From positions 164,403,310 through 164,467,309 of the forward strand of contig NC_134837.1 in NCBI RefSeq assembly GCF_004210375.1: a stretch of 64,000 bases of DNA. The letters run 5' to 3'. The stretch is from Tachypleus tridentatus (taxonomy: Eukaryota; Arthropoda; Merostomata; Xiphosura; Limulidae). Of this stretch, positions 48,501 to 53,699 are shown piece by piece (the stretch's first letter is position 1; the number at the start of each line of letters is the position of its first letter). The position numbers were made by a program, and so were the translations under genes. Below the pieces are notes generated by a model that was not told where the DNA came from, ran no database searches, and was given only the letters and a program-made list of their open reading frames with translations.

Positions 48501-51353
48501 CATATATGCAATAAAATATTTTTACTTTTAGACATCTCAACTGTTTTACAACTTTATCATAATAATTAACATTATTATTTCTTTTTTTCTACACACCATC
48601 TATTTGGACTGGATCTTAAAGCATGTCTGTTTTTCTTCAGTAACACTGAGTAGATGTTACACAAAATACTTTTAATCATTTTGGAAAATATTCAGTTTTT
48701 CATATATTTTACTAATGTCTGTAATAATAGAATACTATTGATTTGATTATTTGGAAATTCTGAGGTTTCAGAATTAATAGAAGTTGGCTTTGGTATCTGT
48801 TGTAACTAAAGCTCCTATAAAAAGATGTGTTTGGATTGCACTAAGGAGCTTTAGTTATGACAGATACCAAAGAGCAGCCTGGCATGGCCAGGCAATTAGT
48901 GCACTTGACCCACAACTGAGAGTCACAGGTTCAAATCCCCATCATACCAAACATGCTTGCCCTTTCAGCTATAGATTTGTTATAATGTGATGGTCAGTCC
49001 CACTGTTTGTTGGTAAAAGAGTAGCCCAGGAGTTGACAGTGGATGGTGTTGACAAGCTGCCTTCTCTCTAGTCTTACACTGCTAAATTAGGGATTGCTAG
49101 CACAGATAGCCCTCATGTAACTTTGAACAAAATATCAAAGCAAACAAACAAAACCAAAGAGCAGTGGTTTTTAGGAAAGAAGTCAAATTGCAGCGCAGTT
49201 CATCTGTTAAAAAGTACAATGGCAAATCTCATGATTAATGAATAATAGCAACCAACCTTCCATGAAATTAAACAGTGACTAGGTCATAGGTAAATCCTTT
49301 AATCTTTACGTAGAAATATTGTTAATTCATTATAAAAAAACTCATTCACATGCCTAAGTTACTTGGTAATAAACTAAAAGAAATGGTTATCTTTTTATTA
49401 TATTAATATTAGATGTACAGTAAGACAAAATACATTGAAACACTTGGGCATGCTTGTGTTAAGTACACTAATAACAAAAGAATGATGACACCAAATTATT
49501 GATAGTGAAACTCTAATAGTAGTTGTTCATTTTTAGTGCACACACACTATTAGTCTTTCTGATTTGTTTTTTGAGGCAAAGCTTGAAGAAATCAGTAGTA
49601 TTTCAGAAAAAATACTTTCATCCATCATAAAATTTGCATACTGCATTTTCACAACCTCTAGAATCTCTTAAATGCACATTGATAGTTCCTTGGTATCTCT
49701 GTACATTCTGTATGGTATTTACTCTTCTTTACTGCAAATTATTGCTAAATCAGCAGTGTAGGGAAAAGAAAAAGTTGATAACTCTGTATGTAAACAGTGT
49801 TAAATGGCACTCTGAATGTGGTGTGTACACTCGACTTCAAGTAGTGCACAAAAGGTTAACTTTGTACACTTAGATTTCTAAATACTTTGAATTTACTGAG
49901 AGTTGATTTTTGCTTTTAAAAAGTTTGGTATTGAAACTACTCAGCATTTAATAATTTTTAACTTTTATGGGTACTACACTGTTTATGTGGTTACTTGCAA
50001 CAAATGTGATCTTTGAATAGATAGCAAATAACACAGTCAACATAAGAATAATACTTTACAGCAACGTATATTTAAAAAGTTGCTGGTGTTTTTATTTAAT
50101 TTATTATCAAACTTTTATATGAATTATAGTATGGGTAGTTTTCGTTTTACACAAATTCATTTTAAACGTCTTTAGATTAGCATGATCGATAGAATACCAC
50201 TATTCTTGATTTATGTACTTGTGAGTTCAGATTAACACGATTTTCGAGCTATTTTTGGTTTGTTATGGTGCAAATAGAAGCATTTACTCACTATGTGCTT
50301 GAAAGTTTAGTCAATGCAGACCCTTTATTACAATAACATGACACTGTAGTTGAAGTGACATTACAATGACAATAACATTACGGTTATCTGTGCAGTAGCT
50401 AGATGGGTGCAGAGTCTGTTTGATCAAACAACAAAGTCATCAAAATCAATTTATCATGCTTCACACTAGAGTTGATGTTTTTTATAGATACAGTATGTTG
50501 ACCATGTGAGCATATGTGGCACTCCTGCAGTATTTTAAGGCTTAACTAATGGCATTCTCACTGGAACTGCACTCATTGTGTTTACTCTATAGGAAATAGT
50601 GTTTGATTTACATGATTTTGATTTATGTGACCAATTCCTAGAATGTAACTAACACGTAAATTGAAGAATAATTATGTGAATACAATGAAGAATGGAAAAT
50701 GTGACTACAATATACCAAACTTGTGATTACTTCCTAAGAGAGCCTCCCAGTGGCACTGCTAGAAGCCAAGATTCAATACCTGTGGTGGGCAGAGCACATA
50801 GAGCCCATTGGGTAGCTTTTTCCTTAACTCCAAACAACTAAACCAACTAAACTAAACTTCCGAAGGATTTGTCATATGCATACACTCTGTTGTTTTAGAA
50901 ACATCATTATATTACTTGCGTTTGTTTTTAAATTACTATAAATCTATAAACAAAATGGGTGTTCAGACATAGAACTTAGCACTGTGTATATTAAAATCTA
51001 TTATTTAAACATAGTACAGAAATAATAGGATTTTATAGAATTTTTAAACAATAAAGTAGCTTTCAGTTCTTCCTCATAAAGAAAGGCTAACTAACTATAT
51101 TATTGTTGCTTTGAAATGCTGAATACATTATATAATTCTACCTCTTTTCAAAATTGAAACAAATATATACTAAATAGGCGTACTGTATGTGTTTGTTAAA
51201 GTTTAGGGTTTTAGGAACTCTGTTAATTTCAATGTTTTATTGTTATTTCAGATTAGGGCAGCATCAAGGATTCCAGGAGTAACACCTGCAGCACTTGTGA
51301 TCCTTTTAAATCATGTGAAGAAAAGACAAAATAACACTCTGCCTGTAGCATAG
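3445..51353 (+). CDS. MTO1: MTO1 (mitochondrial tRNA U34 modification enzyme, GidA/MnmG family), C-terminal half, ten exons
   Basis: With GTPBP3 (MnmE), MTO1 installs the 5-taurinomethyl group on U34 of a subset of mitochondrial tRNAs, acting in the mitochondrial matrix. Ten exons were joined by reading frame: 3445-3553, 6122-6195, 12562-12678, 19336-19466, 24694-24898, 34219-34381, 37089-37207, 38422-38518, 46340-46400 and 51252-51353. Every junction is GT..AG and every phase agrees. The joined protein follows the known MTO1 order: RYCPSIESK, then EPEG, then a [14 protein letters not shown] stretch, then the FAD-site [16 protein letters not shown], then [31 protein letters not shown], and finally the helical C-terminal domain ending [10 protein letters not shown]. 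About 390 codons are present; the N-terminal FAD-binding exons lie before the window. No frameshift or stop interrupts the joined frame, so the gene looks functional. The introns carry most of the transposons in the window. Confidence 0.95.
3554..6121. other. MTO1: MTO1 intron, nothing recognised
   Basis: AT-rich sequence with short runs of poly-A and poly-T. I see no transposon signature, RNA gene or exon here. Confidence 0.5.
6122..6195 (+). CDS. MTO1: MTO1 exon b
   Basis: Encodes [20 protein letters not shown] then LEPEG. A poly-T tract precedes the acceptor tttttttag and the donor is GAAG|gtatta. The CPSIE motif is strongly conserved in GidA/MTO1 proteins. Confidence 0.93.
6196..7383. 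other. MTO1: MTO1 intron with a hammerhead-like relic near 6697
   Basis: Mostly AT-rich and unassigned. Near 6690-6725 the run 'cccctgatgaaggaaactcc' followed by 'attttccaaaagcactt' has the layout CTGATGA, stem GGAA/TTCC, then a decayed GAAA box. A related run lies at 26187-26220. Confidence 0.4.
7464..7490 (-). ncRNA. Hammerhead ribozyme-like core in Penelope pseudo-LTR, copy 1
   Basis: On the minus strand: CTGACGA (7490-7484), one extra T, stem GACC/GGTC (7482-7479 with 7472-7469) closing a GAAGAA loop, then GAAAC (7468-7464). CUGANGA and GAAA are the invariant hammerhead core boxes. Hammerhead motifs in Penelope pseudo-LTRs are known from published work. Stems I and III were not verified. 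Confidence 0.6.
7628..8083 (-). pseudogene. GIY-YIG endonuclease domain of Penelope-like element
   Basis: Reads [20 protein letters not shown], where IYKI and FYIGETSR are the paired GIY/YIG motifs, followed by [15 protein letters not shown] and NKHYI. This is the nuclease domain downstream of the RT in Penelope-like elements. It is the best preserved part of this copy. Confidence 0.88.
8287..8697 (-). pseudogene. Penelope-type reverse transcriptase fragment
   Basis: The open frame begins [12 protein letters not shown], reads [17 protein letters not shown] (the G.P.SP..A motif) and then [10 protein letters not shown], the catalytic YVDD box. It continues into the thumb region ([14 protein letters not shown]). 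The initial methionine is only a frame opening; the RT begins further upstream near 9201, where '[13 protein letters not shown]' is the usual first RT block. The stretch 8698-8988 between them is frameshifted. Confidence 0.85.
8989..9201 (-). pseudogene. Penelope-type reverse transcriptase, N-terminal fragment
   Basis: Ends in [15 protein letters not shown], which matches the RT1 block Y.L.K.HK....RPI. It is separated from the YVDD fragment by about 290 bases of broken frame and truncated at its 5' side near the inverted pseudo-LTR. Confidence 0.75.
9594..10690 (+). mobile_element. Penelope-like element, copy 2, 5'-truncated, with inverted terminal segments
   Basis: The left end 'tttaaaaacagctggtatgg' plus 'gtagagaaagcac' is matched in inverse orientation at 10640-10690 ('gtgctttctctacccatacc', then 'agcagtttttaaatatata'). 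Inside, the frame covers only the RT thumb and the GIY-YIG region (9639-10490), broken by many stops. The orientation is opposite to copy 1, 400 bases away. Confidence 0.87.
10598..10625 (+). ncRNA. Hammerhead ribozyme-like core, copy 2
   Basis: Reads CTGATGA, T, GACC, loop AAGGAA, GGTT, then GAAAT. The first core box is the canonical hammerhead form and the stem has a G-U closing pair. It is equivalent in position to the motif in copy 1. Confidence 0.55.
10700..12561. other. MTO1: MTO1 intron, nothing recognised
   Basis: AT-rich sequence with short homopolymer runs and no identifiable repeat or exon. Confidence 0.5.
12562..12678 (+). CDS. MTO1: MTO1 exon c
   Basis: Encodes [20 protein letters not shown], then [20 protein letters not shown]. 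This matches the YPQGLS.TLPAE.Q..M segment of MTO1. Acceptor ttttgccag, donor CCTG|gtaaag. Confidence 0.93.
12679..13309. other. MTO1: MTO1 intron, nothing recognised
   Basis: AT-rich sequence without recognisable features. Confidence 0.5.
13310..13560 (+). mobile_element. Diverged tRNA-derived SINE of a second type
   Basis: The head 'agctctgtggcttcatgctg' and 'gtaagtttgagactggccta' keep a tRNA-like A/B layout. It is followed by 'gtgctcttgagcaagctact' and 'tggactggcattttgttcag', motifs common in the bodies of metazoan SINEs. No intact target duplication was seen, which suggests an old copy. Confidence 0.65.
13561..14539. other. MTO1: MTO1 intron, nothing recognised
   Basis: No exon or transposon signature before the hAT element target site. 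Confidence 0.45.
14797..17617 (-). pseudogene. hAT transposase (ZNF862/KIAA1586-like group), one intron, disrupted
   Basis: Read from 17617 downward. A zinc-finger-like N-terminal block ([19 protein letters not shown]) is followed, after a frameshift near 17430, by [19 protein letters not shown]. The catalytic core then has MTDGSTD...[10 protein letters not shown], then [18 protein letters not shown] and [13 protein letters not shown]. The dimerisation end is [18 protein letters not shown]. Splice signals remove 16272-16612 (TTCAG|gtaaag ... cttgcag|C) and join QALSS to ALSIYGKF in frame. Defects are two in-frame TAG codons (15583-15585 and 15022-15024), the frameshift, and an internal 279-bp duplication. 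Apart from these the frame is open for more than 600 codons, so inactivation is fairly recent. Confidence 0.87.
16951..17508. repeat. 279-bp tandem duplication inside the hAT transposase
   Basis: Copies 16951-17229 and 17230-17508 differ at one base (gaccctg versus gatcctg). GCCAT is present at all three junctions (16951, 17230, 17509), so the duplication arose by microhomology. It interrupts the reading frame of the transposase between ALYMA and LNAKPF. Confidence 0.93.
18640..18930 (+). mobile_element. tRNA-derived SINE (family 1), full length
   Basis: Head 'caggccaagtggttgaggca', B-box-like 'ggtttgagttccc', body 'gtagcccatgagttggtggt', tail 'gaaattcaaaaacaaacaaa'. The flanks AAAACACTGTTCA (18640-18652) and AAAACATTGTTCA (18918-18930) form a 13-bp target duplication with one difference. 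Confidence 0.88.
19336..19466 (+). CDS. MTO1: MTO1 exon d
   Basis: Encodes [20 protein letters not shown] and then [15 protein letters not shown], the most conserved FAD-contacting block of the family. Acceptor tatgtag, donor GCACAG|gtgtgg, phase 0 at the 3' end. Confidence 0.95.
19565..19980 (-). pseudogene. Tc1/mariner transposase relic
   Basis: On the minus strand, broken frames read [12 protein letters not shown], then [12 protein letters not shown], then a degenerate block, then [20 protein letters not shown] and LKNFMPQFI. The order and spacing match the C-terminal half of a Tc1-like DDE transposase (G.F...G..PL......S..YL.....NPIENLW.......). The rest of the element towards 20900 is not recognisable. 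Confidence 0.62.
19981..21040. other. MTO1: MTO1 intron; possible remainder of the Tc1 relic
   Basis: Contains a (GT)n(AT)n microsatellite at 20020-20046. The rest may be the 5' half of the minus-strand Tc1 relic, but no motif supports it. Confidence 0.4.
21045..21140 (-). pseudogene. 28S rRNA fragment
   Basis: The minus strand reads GTCACCTCTCTGGAGTCAAG, then TTGCTTGAGAGTGCAGCC, then GGGTGGTAAACTCCATCTTA, then GGCTAAG. This follows the 5' domain of eukaryotic large-subunit rRNA (GGAGTCGGGTTGCTTGAGAG, TGCAGCCC, GGGTGGTAAACTCCATCTAA, GGCTAAATA). Only about 100 bases are present, so it is a dispersed shard, not a gene. Confidence 0.8.
21260..21790 (+). repeat. Fragment sharing a LINE 5' UTR motif
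   Basis: The run starting 'gtgaaagtgggttttctcgg' near 21347, then 'ggcactcccattccccctca', recurs at 56747 at the start of the Jockey-type LINE. The downstream part differs and has no coding sequence I can name. It includes a CT-rich run at 21717-21733. An inverted repeat 'caggacaggt'/'acctgtcctg' lies at 21315-21346. Confidence 0.55.
21791..22442. other. MTO1: MTO1 intron, nothing recognised
   Basis: A-rich stretch with no feature that I can name before the piggyBac target site. Confidence 0.45.
22443..24500 (-). mobile_element. piggyBac-family DNA transposon with TTAA target sites
   Basis: The left end is TTAA then CTCTTAAACAGCAGGAATG. The right end read inward is TTAA then CCCTTAAGCTGCAGCCATC. 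Both TTAA sites are present (22443-22446, 24497-24500), as expected for piggyBac. Inside the right end, 'tcatcaattgatgat' and 'tcatcagttgatgat' form a subterminal repeat pair. The transposase relic runs on the minus strand. Confidence 0.88.
22810..24308 (-). pseudogene. piggyBac transposase relic
   Basis: Starts with an acidic, serine-rich N-terminus ([20 protein letters not shown]). Broken frames follow: [20 protein letters not shown], then [11 protein letters not shown], then [19 protein letters not shown] remains. The end reads [20 protein letters not shown], then [19 protein letters not shown]. The 'DYN..M..VD..D' and 'KWWKKLFFHLLD...LN' blocks are typical of piggyBac. Many stops are present. 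Confidence 0.83.
24694..24898 (+). CDS. MTO1: MTO1 exon e
   Basis: Encodes [12 protein letters not shown], then [20 protein letters not shown], then [20 protein letters not shown] and DRRLTERG. These are hallmark GidA motifs near the start of the C-terminal domain. Acceptor tttttgcag, donor GAGAGAG|gtaagt. The open frame upstream of the acceptor is intron. Confidence 0.96.
24899..25567. other. MTO1: MTO1 intron, nothing recognised
   Basis: AT-rich sequence with no recognisable element between the exon and the tandem duplication. Confidence 0.45.
25568..25970. repeat. 203-bp tandem duplication in an MTO1 intron
   Basis: Copies start at 25568 and 25771 with 'ttgttaaatt', continue 'gctagttgatacatttcct' and run to 'tgctatgcttagttg'. 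They differ at roughly ten positions with short indels, so the duplication is moderately old. No coding content. Confidence 0.85.
26100..29480 (+). mobile_element. CR1/L2-like non-LTR retrotransposon relic
   Basis: Fragments in order: endonuclease start [20 protein letters not shown] (26730-26800) and [10 protein letters not shown]; a decayed '[11 protein letters not shown]' block near 27130; the RT entry 'plykGSDEK' near 28100 and '[19 protein letters not shown]' near 28225; and a C-terminal block [10 protein letters not shown], then [10 protein letters not shown] near 29110-29215. This order is that of CR1-like ORF2. A segment at about 28390-29080 that fits no LINE motif separates RT from C-terminus and may be a later insertion. 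Confidence 0.78.
26145..27355. repeat. Pair of dispersed 'caggggcaa' repeats
   Basis: 'gccatgcaggggcaagggtt' with 'gatatagtttgcccctga' (26149-26194) recurs as 'gtcatgcaggggcaaaggtt' with 'gatatagtttgcccctga' (27297-27356). Each unit begins CAGGGGCAA and ends TTGCCCCTG, so each is an inverted repeat. The second has ten extra internal bases. Confidence 0.7.
29481..31000. other. MTO1: MTO1 intron, nothing recognised
   Basis: Short open frames only. No family signature was recognised. Confidence 0.4.
31000..33000 (+). mobile_element. DIRS-like retrotransposon relic
   Basis: Around 32228-32345 the frames read [17 protein letters not shown], then after a frameshift [13 protein letters not shown] and YVYPSH. 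In DIRS-type elements the segment after the RT has 'VDLFAT......L..FCSPVPDP.ALAVDAFS.DW....YAFPP', which this follows. The same block is decayed at 43795-43852. Flanking frames are open but unassigned, and DIRS limits were not located. Confidence 0.6.
33001..34218. other. MTO1: MTO1 intron; possible tail of the DIRS-like relic
   Basis: Several short overlapping open frames at 33330-33890 have the same pyrimidine-rich composition as the DIRS-like relic but no motif that I can identify. Confidence 0.35.
34219..34381 (+). CDS. MTO1: MTO1 exon f
   Basis: Encodes [15 protein letters not shown], then an amphipathic helical stretch up to [12 protein letters not shown]. Homologous to the GYKDAGCVSQQRYERA region of MTO1. 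Acceptor tttccaag; the donor is placed at AAAAC|gtaggt because this joins the next exon in frame. Confidence 0.88.
34382..37088. other. MTO1: MTO1 intron, nothing recognised
   Basis: AT-rich, with a (TA)n-rich tract at 35545-35590. No element was identified. Confidence 0.45.
37089..37207 (+). CDS. MTO1: MTO1 exon g
   Basis: Encodes [20 protein letters not shown], then an SRLKIEG end. Corresponds to the MTO1 segment RALDVLKYEEVDMDSL through ERLKIEA. Acceptor ttgtccag, donor TTGAAG|gtagga. Confidence 0.9.
37208..38421. other. MTO1: MTO1 intron, nothing recognised
   Basis: AT-rich, no recognisable repeat or exon. Confidence 0.45.
38422..38518 (+). CDS. MTO1: MTO1 exon h
   Basis: Encodes [20 protein letters not shown] and then LPDDLDYFG. 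This is the conserved 'Y...Q..E......E.L.LP.DLDY' segment of the C-terminal helical domain, which in the bacterial homologue contacts MnmE. Acceptor tttctttag, donor TTTGG|gtaaac. Confidence 0.92.
38937..40478 (+). mobile_element. Tc1/mariner transposon with about 190-bp terminal inverted repeats
   Basis: The left end CTGCTGACCAAAATCTTAAG, GCCAATGAACATAAAGAAAA is matched in inverse at the right end (40301-40478), through to 'actagctggtcaaaag' / 'cttttgaccagctagt'. The microsatellite (GT)n(AT)n at 38745-38777 precedes it. No TA duplication is visible at the present ends, so the outermost bases are mutated or lost. It lies in the MTO1 intron between exons h and i. Confidence 0.9.
39258..40080 (+). 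pseudogene. Tc1-like transposase, disrupted
   Basis: Begins ATG with [20 protein letters not shown], a helix-turn-helix start typical of Tc1. Later blocks are FNLDGPDGF, then [15 protein letters not shown], then [15 protein letters not shown] (second catalytic D) and [12 protein letters not shown] (third acidic residue region). Frameshifts and stops, for example after DGPDGF, inactivate it. Confidence 0.88.
40481..40526. repeat. 46-bp segment shared with the DIRS-like relic
   Basis: 'gatgtcttctgtgtggattc' then 'attatctccccaacctttag' and 'tatttc' immediately after the Tc1 right end recurs at 43088-43133 with one difference. Confidence 0.85.
40775..41985 (-). mobile_element. 5'-truncated non-LTR retrotransposon, RTE-like
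   Basis: Minus-strand frames: [20 protein letters not shown], then [19 protein letters not shown], then [15 protein letters not shown], then IERGVR followed by a TAG in place of the usual Gln, then [14 protein letters not shown], then [13 protein letters not shown] (catalytic YADD). The C-terminal part has [14 protein letters not shown] and [18 protein letters not shown]. The 3' end is rich in GAA repeats (RC of 'ttattcttcttcttcatgtg'). The element begins at the first RT block, so it is 5'-truncated. An internal loss joins the two halves near 41395. RTE-like clade is my reading; related LINE clades are possible. Confidence 0.85.
42190..45960 (+). mobile_element. DIRS-like retrotransposon relic with tyrosine recombinase remains
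   Basis: At 43795-43852 the sequence reads [11 protein letters not shown], stop, DLYPFPPI, the post-RT block of DIRS-type elements. At 44356-44470 a decayed '[20 protein letters not shown]' resembles the 'FEPL..AS...LT.KT.FLLALASG.R.SELHAL' N-terminal region of the DIRS tyrosine recombinase. The 3' terminal module at 45795-46060 resembles 1990-2186. A poly-T tract followed by a G run at 42939-42967 is probably secondary. The many stops indicate an old copy. Confidence 0.62.
45961..46339. other. MTO1: End of the DIRS-like module and intron
   Basis: The first hundred bases continue the terminal module shared with 2100-2200 and 2465-2490. The remainder is AT-rich intron without features. Confidence 0.4.
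46340..46400 (+). CDS. MTO1: MTO1 exon i
   Basis: Short 61-nt exon encoding [20 protein letters not shown], matching 'SLS.EVREKL...RP.T' of MTO1. Acceptor tcattag, donor GTAACA|gtaagt. The intron upstream is 7.8 kb of nested transposons. Confidence 0.92.
46401..47042. other. MTO1: MTO1 intron, nothing recognised
   Basis: AT-rich sequence upstream of the SINE; no element identified. Confidence 0.45.
47043..47321 (+). mobile_element. tRNA-derived SINE (family 1)
   Basis: Contains 'tctggcatgaccaactgttt', 'ggttagaatcctcg', 'gtagcccaagagttggcagt' and the tail 'gaaattcaaaaacaaacaaa'. No clear target duplication was found. Confidence 0.85.
47322..48787. other. MTO1: MTO1 intron, nothing recognised
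   Basis: AT-rich sequence between a SINE and the hairpin, without recognisable features. Confidence 0.45.
48788..48872 (+). repeat. 85-nt near-perfect inverted repeat (hairpin)
   Basis: Arms of 29 nt (48788-48816 and 48844-48872) pair at all but two central positions around a 27-nt loop. The 5' arm begins 'ctttggtatctgttgtaact'. The 3' arm overlaps the target duplication of the adjacent SINE. A short inverted-repeat element or an RNA hairpin are both possible. Confidence 0.85.
48866..49164 (+). mobile_element. tRNA-derived SINE (family 1), full length with 12-bp target duplication
   Basis: Head 'cctggcatggccaggcaatt', B-box-like 'ggttcaaatcccc', tail 'caaagcaaacaaacaaa'. ACCAAAGAGCAG is repeated at 48866-48877 and 49153-49164. 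Confidence 0.9.
49165..50737. other. MTO1: MTO1 intron, nothing recognised
   Basis: No exon or transposon motif was identified. Confidence 0.45.
50738..50858 (+). mobile_element. SINE (family 2), fragment or short full copy
   Basis: 'gagcctcccagtggcactgc', then 'gattcaatacctgtggtggg', then 'cagagcacatagagcccatt' and a tail of 'ccaaacaactaaaccaacta'. The same family is seen reversed at 55905. The head is tRNA-like but has lost several bases. Confidence 0.75.
51252..51353 (+). CDS. MTO1: MTO1 terminal exon
   Basis: Encodes [20 protein letters not shown], then [13 protein letters not shown] and a TAG stop. The [12 protein letters not shown] block is the signature end of GidA/MTO1 proteins. The protein ends soon after this block, as in invertebrate homologues. 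Confidence 0.95.
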   Translation: MRAASRIPGVTPAALVILLNHVKKRQNNTLPVA

Positions 51354-51435
51354 TTTATTTTGTACATTATCAGTGTAACTGTTTTCAGTTTTGCAAAACA
51401 AGAGTTGTTGTGTATATGTAAACATATATAAAGAA

Positions 51436-51441
51436 AATAAA
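51436..51441 (+). promoter_or_regulatory. MTO1: Polyadenylation signal of MTO1
   Basis: AATAAA lies 83 bases after the stop codon, in an AT-rich 3' UTR. It is the first such hexamer after the stop and gives a short 3' UTR. Confidence 0.65.
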
Positions 51442-53699
51442 TTATAAACACTAAAATTAAATACACTTCAATAATGTGTTCCATTTAAAAACATAAACCA
51501 ATTATATACATTTTTATTTCATTTTCTCAAGAAGACTGCACTAATTGATTTCCTTTATGTGCTAATATAATGGTTAAAAAGTTGCATAATCATTTATACT
51601 GACACTATTATAACACAAGTTATACATTTTAAATTAGGTTTCTTATTTAAAATTCAAACTCACACTTGTTAGTTATCAAATGAATTATAGAAAATATGCC
51701 TCTAATTTGTTCTCTGAAACTTCCTGAAATAGTCAAATTTGAATTACCACAGTTGTTCTAACATAAAATTTGAAAGATTGCTAGAATCTTTGATGGTTTC
51801 TTTAATTAAAGTTAGATTTTACACTTTAGCAAGAGCAAAGAGTAATAGTATCAAGGGGCTAAGAATAGTAAATTTGTTGAAGTTTTAGAACTCTTACTAA
51901 TTGCTAGTAATTCTCAAGTATTATGTTCCCTTTTTTTTGTTCCCTTGGTTTATACAGGGTTGTAATGCACAATACGTTAAAGGTTTTTGAAAGACATTTA
52001 TAGAAGATGTAATTATTTCATTTGGTTGCACATACCAAAGATAATTTTACTTGAATTAATATGATGGAATGACATTGTATTCAATGTACATTTGAAGTCT
52101 TTCTGAAAAAGTGGAAACAGACACAGAAAACTGGAATTCACAACCATACTAATGATGCAAATTTTTAAATGAATTATACTTTAATATGAAAGATGTATTT
52201 GTTGCTGTAAATCAATATTAACTTTTGATCTGAGTGAAATTCAAAAACAAACAAACTTTCCATAACTATTTCTAAACATGTCGTGTGACCAATGAAAAGC
52301 TATTGAAAAACGAGGCATCTGAAACAATTACACATTATTGTTTAGGTTAGAGACAGGTAGCAAGACATTTTCGAGAGTATATTATAGAGCCAACATTCAT
52401 TGAGATACAGGATGATACAAAATTAAATAAATACTGGAATAACATAGAAGATTGCTAGAATATTGGTTTTGTAATGTAAATAGAACAATGTTAAATGTAA
52501 TACAAGTAAACAGTATGTTAAACATACTTTGATGTATGTCTGAAACAACTACTCGCATTTTCCCACTCCCATTTAGGAAAATAAATGGAGTAAGCAACAA
52601 GAAGTAATAAATGAAGTTACATCTTCTGTAAAACCTGAAATGTATATGAGATAAGCGTTATTTTAGGTTCAAAAAAATTTATGCCCCCTCCCTCCATCCA
52701 CAAATATAAATGTATATATAAATATGAATGTAAAACCATTCAGTAGAACTTTGCATTCCCTTATTGTTCATCATTTTTTATTTTTTTGTTATTTAGCCCA
52801 CAACACTCATGAGACAGAATTATCTCTGAATAATAATCAAGAAACAAGCTTCAAACTGTACCTAAACGTGTGGAGTTTGGTTTAACAAACCTTTTGAATT
52901 CTATGTTGTATAGTCATTCCTGGCAGATTGTTTTATTACCTATTAATTTATTGACAAGACTGAAATAAATTAATATACAGGCTTGTAGAGTTTTGTGGGT
53001 TTCTCAGGTATTTCATCTAAGTTGAAAGAGCCTTCAATAAGGTGAAACTAATGAGAATAAGACTTCTGTTAGCTGTGATGAACTGCAAACAGGACTTATT
53101 AATTATGGCTTACCAGTAGGACATCTTTGCCATTATCCACCAAAGTTATATTTTAAATTGTTGGGTGCAAGCTAACAAGAAAAATTTTTACATAAAATGT
53201 AATCTGTGATCTGCTGCTAGACGTTTTTAAGGAATTTGCTCACTGTAGGTCACACACATAAAACACTATTCATAAAATGGTCATGATACCACTATAAATA
53301 GCTATATACTTTTATGCATGTAAAGTTTATATCTTTCTCTTTCATTTAAAGCTATGTAATGTCAGTTCTATCAATCATTTGAAGTTGGCCAGTACATATT
53401 AAATAGATATTATTCAAAAATCATACATCCCACCTAAAAAGTTGAAAGTGGTACTTAGATTATTCAGACTACTTACCAGTAGCCAGACAAATGTTTCAAG
53501 GAGTTGTAGACATCTAATATATTTAGATATCTATCTGTGCCATTTGCAATAGGCATATTATTTCTTTATTATACCTAAATACAATAACCTCAAGATCCGC
53601 TTCTTCACAATTACAAGCTCTGGTAGGACTATTTCAGCTTGTCATTGGAAGATTACTGAGGTACTATTATTCTGGTATTTTTGCTTCCAAATAATTGAC
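51442..53699. other. Region downstream of MTO1, nothing recognised
   Basis: AT-rich. Contains a short SINE tail piece 'gtgaaattcaaaaacaaaca' at 52233-52255. No coding exon was seen. Confidence 0.45.
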
